The notes under the pieces were generated by a model. The model searched no databases, was not told the origin of the DNA, and worked only from the letters and a program-made list of their open reading frames with translations. Positions 7,984 through 12,612 of a stretch of DNA of 12,612 bases are shown here, piece by piece. The first letter of the stretch is position 1; each line of letters opens with the position of its first letter. Source of the DNA: Bacillota bacterium (lineage in GTDB: Bacteria > Bacillota > Clostridia > Christensenellales > Borkfalkiaceae). The stretch lies in assembly GCA_003343805.1 (NCBI GenBank), contig QAKM01000067.1, positions 1 through 12,612 of the forward strand, given 5' to 3'. The position numbers and the translations under genes are program-made.

Positions 7984-10900
7984 TTAGAAAGAGACATTTA
8001 AACCAAGTGATACAGACTTCGTGATAGGATAACACTGTCCGTTCGGAGTATCCAACTCGGGGTCCCACATTTTAAACTTTGAAAATTGCAGCAGATTAGA
8101 TCCGGCAATGAAGATACGCGCACTTTGAATAAAGTTCGGTAACAGCGTCTTTTTAGAGAAGCTATATCCTACCTCGATATTTTTCAACCGCAACATGCTC
8201 ATATTACGCAGCCACCAAGTGGATGACTGTGCATTATTCTTGTTTTCCATACGCGAAAGACGAGGCCAAAATACATTCTGACTTGGATTTTCGGGAGTCC
8301 ACCGATCATTGTAATTGGAGTAAATAGCCCCCCAACCGTCACCGCTTCCCGGAATAAAAGCATTCTTACCAGCACCAATCACACGGTAAGTCTCGCCATT
8401 ACCCTGAAAGAAAAAGCCAAGATCAAATTGCCGGTACTTCACAGTCGCACCAAAACCATACACCAATTGAGGATCTATTGTACCACCGATAGCCGTTTCA
8501 TCAAAACTATCTACAACGCCATCATCATTAAGGTCTTTATATTTGATATCGCCTGGGCGTACCGGTCCGAAGGTATGCCTAGGAAGTCCCTCCTTCAGCG
8601 AACCATCTGCCTTGAAATCATCTTCTGTAAACAACCCATCGTCTACAAGTCCGAACAATTGATTGATACGGTGTCCTGTGCGGGCACGATTTGTTCCTAC
8701 TACAGAAAGCGGTTCATCCATTTCCCTTATTTTACTTTGTGCATAAGTAAAAGTTCCCTGTAACATGATAGTCCAGTCCTTGCCCAATTGCTTATTAAAG
8801 GCCAGTGACAAATCAACACCTTGATTGCTCGCCTCACCATAGTTGGCAAAAGGTACTTGAATAAATCCCGCGGTAGAAGGTATAGTCTGACGTTGCAGGA
8901 AAATATCATAACGGAGATCATAGAAATAATCGACAGACAAATCTAAAGCATTCCATAGCCCCAAATCGATACCGACATTGAGTTTCTTTACTTTTTCCCA
9001 AGTCAGAAGAGGAGAACCGGCCAATCCCTCTTGTTTACCATTTGCATAACCATAGTTGTTATCAACACCCCAGTAGTAACCATCCGTCACATCAATTGTA
9101 GTCAGATAAGGAAAACGGATGTCCCTGCGGTTCTGACCGAGACAATCATTACCGACCAATCCATAAGAGCCGCGAAGTTTCAAAGTAGAAAGAGTATTCT
9201 TATAGCGTTCCATAAAGGGTTCTTCTGATATCACCCAGCCCAGAGCTACTGAAGGGAAGAATCCGAAGCGATGTCCACTGGCAAAGTTCTCAGAACCGTT
9301 ATAGCCAAAATTGACTTCACCTACATAACGACTGTCATACGTATAAGACGCACGTCCTGCTATGCCTTGAAAACGGAATGGCAGTTTCTCGCCTTCATCA
9401 AGGCTACGCTGGTTATACATAAACATTGCACTAATGGCATGCTTGCCGAATGTCTGGTCATAATTGATTGAACCTTCAAGATAGACACTCTTCGTTCCAA
9501 ACTCGGCCTCTTTCATGTAATCAAGATAGGGCTTACCATAACTCTGAATAGTAAGATTAAGCGTGCCGTCCGGATTACGTCTGGTGGCTGCTGCATCGTA
9601 GTAATTCGGTTCCTTGGTACGAAGCACAGAGTTAGCGGAATAACTATCGAATGAGAAAACTCCTTTCACCTTTAATCCCGGCAACAGGAACTTTAAGTCT
9701 TGTTCAACAGAGAACAAAGACTCTATCTTGGTAGTATTGGTATTTTTATATCCATTTTGCGTCGTTACAGCCCATGGATTATTATGTTGGCCATGTTTGG
9801 GAATCTCACCAGTGGAGTAACGTGTAGGATGTACATAAGGGGGAGTAAAAAAAGCATCTTCATACAATTTCGGAGCTCTGTCCGGTGCACTTGTTCCTTC
9901 CTGTAAATACCCGCCGATGCTAACACGTAACAGAGTGGTTGGTGTCACATTCACATCCACATTCGAGCGTAAGTTATAACGGCGTAGCCTAGTAGATGAA
10001 TCCCACTCCTGACGTGAATCATTCTCAAGAAGTCCCTTCTCCGAATAAACTGAAGCAACCAACGAATAACGAAGAATCTCACTACCACCACTTACTTCGA
10101 GGTTAGCACGTGTGTTATGCCCCATATCTTTCATAATTGCATCTATCCAGTCTACATCCGGATAGAGGTCAGGGTCTTCACCCGTACGATATTTCTCAAT
10201 ATCCTTATAAGGTGCCGGTAAACCTTCGTCAGCATACAGTTCGTTCATCAGGCTCAGATAGTCATACGAACCGATTAACTTAGGTGTTTTTCCCAACATG
10301 GTAACGGCCTGCTCAAAACGTACATTCACTGAAGGCTTTCCTATTTTACCACGCTTCGTATTGATCAGGATAACACCATTCGCACCGCGGACACCATATA
10401 CTGCGCTGGCAGATGCATCTTTCAGTATGGAAAATGACTCTATTTCAGCAGGATCAATATTATTCAGATCTCGTTCGATGCCATCAACAAGAACCAAGGG
10501 ATTATTGCTTCCTTTGAAAGACGAGATACCTCGGATAAAGAAAGTGGAATTATCATACCCCGGTTCCCCAGTACGTTGCGCCCCAATGACTCCTGCCAGT
10601 TGTCCTATTAAGTTAGTACTCATGGAACGACTTGTACCTACCTGTAATTTCCTTGGCTCGATAGTAGTAACGGCACCCACCACAGAAACTTTCTTCTGCT
10701 TGCCAAAACCTACCACCACCACCTCGTCTAATGTCTTTGCATCTTCTTTCAGTGCCACATTGACATTCAACTGATTCCCAACAGTGATTTCTTGTGACTC
10801 GAAACCTATATACTGGAATACAAGTACGGATTTCTTATCCGGAACAGTAATAAAATAGTTTCCGTCCACATCAGTAACAGTACCCGATGTTGTTCCCTTT

Positions 10901-11139
10901 ATGACGATATTCACTCCCGGTAATGGTTCACGCTGCGTATCCCGTACGGTACCATTTATCGCAATTCCTTTCTTTTGCTGAGTAACTTCCGTTACACCGG
11001 CATTGTCAAATGTATGTGCTTCCATAGTCGATATCGATTTAGTATAGTCATCCTCAGCTGCAAGAGGAAAACTCACTAAACCCAGTAAACCGACAAAGCA
11101 TACTCGCTGTAAATTAATAATCAGTGCTTTCTTGTACAT
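7984..11139 (-). CDS. SusC/RagA-family TonB-dependent outer-membrane transporter
   Basis: I chose the ATG at 11139 (1051 residues) because it starts the signal peptide MYKKALIINLQRVCFVGLLG, ending PLAA at about residue 28. The frame is also open from an ATG at 11175, which would add 12 polar residues ahead of the signal. After an unusual linker of about 30 residues come a carboxypeptidase-D-like regulatory domain (about 59-133), a TonB-box-like D-E-V-V-V-V-G-F-G (138-146), the plug domain (about 148-278) with the SusC signature L-K-D-A-S-A-S-A-V-Y-G (239-249) and G-A-N-G-V-I-L-I-N-T, then the 22-strand barrel ending in a terminal phenylalanine, the outer-membrane assembly signal. The protein imports oligosaccharides into the periplasm using TonB-ExbBD energy, with the adjacent SusD as lid. 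There is no STN domain, so direct coupling to a FecR anti-sigma factor is unlikely. Confidence 0.97.
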   Translation of the reverse strand: MYKKALIINLQRVCFVGLLGLVSFPLAAEDDYTKSISTMEAHTFDNAGVTEVTQQKKGIAINGTVRDTQREPLPGVNIVIKGTTSGTVTDVDGNYFITVPDKKSVLVFQYIGFESQEITVGNQLNVNVALKEDAKTLDEVVVVGFGKQKKVSVVGAVTTIEPRKLQVGTSRSMSTNLIGQLAGVIGAQRTGEPGYDNSTFFIRGISSFKGSNNPLVLVDGIERDLNNIDPAEIESFSILKDASASAVYGVRGANGVILINTKRGKIGKPSVNVRFEQAVTMLGKTPKLIGSYDYLSLMNELYADEGLPAPYKDIEKYRTGEDPDLYPDVDWIDAIMKDMGHNTRANLEVSGGSEILRYSLVASVYSEKGLLENDSRQEWDSSTRLRRYNLRSNVDVNVTPTTLLRVSIGGYLQEGTSAPDRAPKLYEDAFFTPPYVHPTRYSTGEIPKHGQHNNPWAVTTQNGYKNTNTTKIESLFSVEQDLKFLLPGLKVKGVFSFDSYSANSVLRTKEPNYYDAAATRRNPDGTLNLTIQSYGKPYLDYMKEAEFGTKSVYLEGSINYDQTFGKHAISAMFMYNQRSLDEGEKLPFRFQGIAGRASYTYDSRYVGEVNFGYNGSENFASGHRFGFFPSVALGWVISEEPFMERYKNTLSTLKLRGSYGLVGNDCLGQNRRDIRFPYLTTIDVTDGYYWGVDNNYGYANGKQEGLAGSPLLTWEKVKKLNVGIDLGLWNALDLSVDYFYDLRYDIFLQRQTIPSTAGFIQVPFANYGEASNQGVDLSLAFNKQLGKDWTIMLQGTFTYAQSKIREMDEPLSVVGTNRARTGHRINQLFGLVDDGLFTEDDFKADGSLKEGLPRHTFGPVRPGDIKYKDLNDDGVVDSFDETAIGGTIDPQLVYGFGATVKYRQFDLGFFFQGNGETYRVIGAGKNAFIPGSGDGWGAIYSNYNDRWTPENPSQNVFWPRLSRMENKNNAQSSTWWLRNMSMLRLKNIEVGYSFSKKTLLPNFIQSARIFIAGSNLLQFSKFKMWDPELDTPNGQCYPITKSVSLGLNVSF

Positions 11140-11185
11140 GATTAGATTGATTTGATTAACATTAATAGTATACATCTCTCTTGTA

Positions 11186-11205
11186 TATGCTTATATCAAA
11201 GCATA
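11186..11205. promoter_or_regulatory. Perfect 7-bp inverted repeat just upstream of susC
   Basis: TATGCTT (11186-11192) and AAGCATA (11199-11205) are perfect reverse complements around a 6-nt spacer. The repeat lies 47-66 nt before the preferred susC ATG, and overlaps the possible -7 element described separately. It could be an operator half-site pair or a 5'-leader hairpin. No T-run follows in the direction of transcription, so it is not an intrinsic terminator for the MFS gene. The regulator that would bind it is not in the window. Confidence 0.4.
11197..11205 (-). promoter_or_regulatory. Possible -7 element for the susC operon
   Basis: The minus strand reads TATGCTTTG, close to the Bacteroides -7 consensus TAnnTTTG but with one extra base in the spacer, and no TTTG -33 element is visible at the usual distance. 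If used, transcription would start near 11190, giving a leader of about 50 nt to the ATG at 11139 but only about 15 nt to the ATG at 11175. That mildly favours the downstream start. Activator-dependent PUL promoters often lack a good -33 box. Confidence 0.28.
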
Positions 11206-11287
11206 AAATATTTGAAATCGTTTCTGTTTCTTCTTGATCATTGCATAGGCACTACATCTTTTAAAAGTTAAACTTATTTCTATCAAT

Positions 11288-12610
11288 TCATAGATTCTCA
11301 CTTAATTCTTCCAATGACTTGCCTTTCGTTTCGGGAAAATATAGCCAGGCCACCAGCATCTGCAACAGCATCATAATGGAGAAAAATCCGAAAGTGAAAG
11401 CAAGTCCGCTCCCCCCATTTTCCGCTATCACCGGAAAACAGAATGTTATCAGGGCCGCGAAAAGCCAATGGGTCAAACTGCCCAACGATTGTCCTTTGCT
11501 CCGCACTGAGTTAGGAAAGACCTCAGCTATCAGTACCCAGATTACAGCACCGGTAGACATACCGAAGAAAGCGATATAAAATAAGATTGAAACTAACAGA
11601 GGAATGCCACCCAGATCGAAGACAAAGAATATGTAGGAAGCAATGCCCAAACACACCGCCATACCTATTGAACCAAACATAAGCAATTTACGCCGACCAG
11701 CTTTATCTATCAGCAGGAAACCCATAAATGTAAAGACCAGATTCACGATGCCAATAGCTACAGATTGTAGCAAAGAATCTTCCGACGATAAACCACTTTG
11801 CTCAAATATTCTCGGTGCATAATACAAGATAGCATTAATTCCGGAAAATTGATTAAACATAGCAACCAGAAAAGCAACAATGATAGCTTTCTTATTATTT
11901 TTAGTGAAAAGAGCACCTTTTTGGGTAATATTCTTCCTAATCTGTTGCTGTATAGACCCGACTACTTGCTCTACCTGCGTATCATCAATCTGCATCAATA
12001 TCTCTTTGGCCTGAACTATCCTATTCTTCATTACCAGGAAGCGAGGACTTTCGGGAACAAAAAACAATAGGATGAAATAGATTAAAGCAGGAACTCCCTC
12101 AATACCCAGCATGATACGCCATGAATAATCCGACAAATCATATAGCAGGTAGTTGGAAACATAAGCCATCAGTATACCGAATATCACATTGATCTGAAAA
12201 ATAGCAGTCATCTGTCCTCTCACTTTAGCCGGAGCCACTTCTGATATATACATAGGTGCTACCACCGATGAAGCACCCACACCCAACCCGCCAATAAAGC
12301 GGAAAAAGATTAAAGAACCTGCATCAAACGAAAAAGCACATCCTACAGCAGAAAGTAGATAAACCGATGCTATAATCAGTAACATGGGACGCCTTCCATA
12401 TTTATCTACAGGCTTACTAATCCCTAAAGCCCCGATAACCGTCCCGATTAGGGCAGAAGAAATAGTAAATCCATGTTCTACAGAGGTTAAACTGAATATA
12501 GACTGAATGATCTTTTCTACACCGGAAATAACCGCTGTATCAAACCCGAAAAGGAAACCGCCTAAAGAGACAATTACCGACCAACTTAATATACGAAAAT
12601 AGTTTTTCAT
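11288..12610 (-). CDS. MFS sugar porter (SP family, XylE/GLUT-like), inner membrane
   Basis: This 440-residue protein has twelve predicted membrane segments and all main sugar-porter signatures: G-F-L-F-G-F-D-T-A-V-I-S-G in helix 1, D-K-Y-G-R-R-P (69-75), R-F-I-G-G-L-G-V-G (104-112), Y-I-S-E-V-A-P with R131-G132, P-E-S-P-R (186-190), Q-F-S-G-I-N-A-I-L-Y-Y (254-264), D-K-A-G-R-R (302-307), E-V-F-P (363-366) and the C-terminal P-E-T-K-G (426-430). It would move a monosaccharide into the cytoplasm, probably by proton symport. By alignment from memory to E. coli XylE, Q139, Q254, N259 and W358 match sugar-contact residues, but XylE Q288 and Q415 correspond to N253 and H381. The start MKNYFRILSW lies two bases inside the window edge and looks genuine; the upstream region is not visible. 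The 112-bp gap to susC shows no clear terminator, so read-through is possible. With GH32 neighbours, fructose or glucose is the likely cargo. Confidence 0.93.
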   Translation of the reverse strand: MKNYFRILSWSVIVSLGGFLFGFDTAVISGVEKIIQSIFSLTSVEHGFTISSALIGTVIGALGISKPVDKYGRRPMLLIIASVYLLSAVGCAFSFDAGSLIFFRFIGGLGVGASSVVAPMYISEVAPAKVRGQMTAIFQINVIFGILMAYVSNYLLYDLSDYSWRIMLGIEGVPALIYFILLFFVPESPRFLVMKNRIVQAKEILMQIDDTQVEQVVGSIQQQIRKNITQKGALFTKNNKKAIIVAFLVAMFNQFSGINAILYYAPRIFEQSGLSSEDSLLQSVAIGIVNLVFTFMGFLLIDKAGRRKLLMFGSIGMAVCLGIASYIFFVFDLGGIPLLVSILFYIAFFGMSTGAVIWVLIAEVFPNSVRSKGQSLGSLTHWLFAALITFCFPVIAENGGSGLAFTFGFFSIMMLLQMLVAWLYFPETKGKSLEELSENL

Positions 12611-12612
12611 GG

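Noticed and set aside
10298..10774. 158-codon open frame on the plus strand
   Set aside because: It lies wholly antisense to the conserved plug region of susC, has no recognisable motif and a composition expected of a shadow frame.
11140..11175. ATG at 11175 as start of susC
   Set aside because: It adds 12 polar residues before a typical MYKK signal peptide, and its purine-rich AGAGAG abuts the ATG with no spacing. It stays possible but is less likely.

Overview
The window looks like chromosomal DNA of a gut-type Bacteroidales bacterium (Bacteroides, Phocaeicola or a close relative). The evidence is a SusC/SusD outer-membrane pair, short A/T-rich gaps without strong Shine-Dalgarno sequences, a Bacteroides-type -7 box (TAnnTTTG), and lipoprotein signals of the usual Bacteroidales kind. 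The species cannot be named from the sequence alone. Every gene I can support is on the minus strand, so the map reads right to left.

Layout in transcription order: an inner-membrane MFS sugar porter (12610-11288); a 112-bp gap with a perfect inverted repeat and a possible promoter; a SusC-type TonB-dependent transporter (11139-7984); a SusD-type surface lipoprotein (7955-6063); a GH3 beta-glycosidase with an embedded PA14 domain (6027-3565); a divergent five-bladed-propeller lipoprotein related to GH32/GH68 (3530-1860); and a GH32 beta-fructosidase-like enzyme with an altered acid/base motif (1832-282). After a 195-bp gap comes the first 28 codons of a probable AlkD-type DNA alkylation repair gene, cut by the window edge (86-1). 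The five genes from susC to the last GH32 are separated by only about 27-35 bp and are almost certainly one operon.

Together they form a polysaccharide utilization locus (PUL). A surface lipoprotein and the SusCD pair would capture and import a glycan. The GH3 and GH32 enzymes, which have cleavable Sec signals and no lipobox, would cut it in the periplasm. The MFS porter would bring the released monosaccharide into the cytoplasm. GH32-clan enzymes point to a beta-fructofuranosyl substrate; the GH3 suggests it also carries a beta-linked glucose or similar sugar. The exact substrate is not determined. No regulator (HTCS, SusR or ECF sigma/anti-sigma), fructokinase or SusE-like glycan-binding protein is in the window; a regulator and kinase could lie past 12612.

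The points most worth a second look are the non-canonical catalytic motifs in both GH32-clan proteins, the GH3 + two divergent GH32 combination without a SusE-like protein, changed sugar-contact positions in the porter, and short perfect inverted repeats in the gaps before susC and before the propeller lipoprotein. I saw no tRNA, rRNA, CRISPR, insertion sequence or phage feature.
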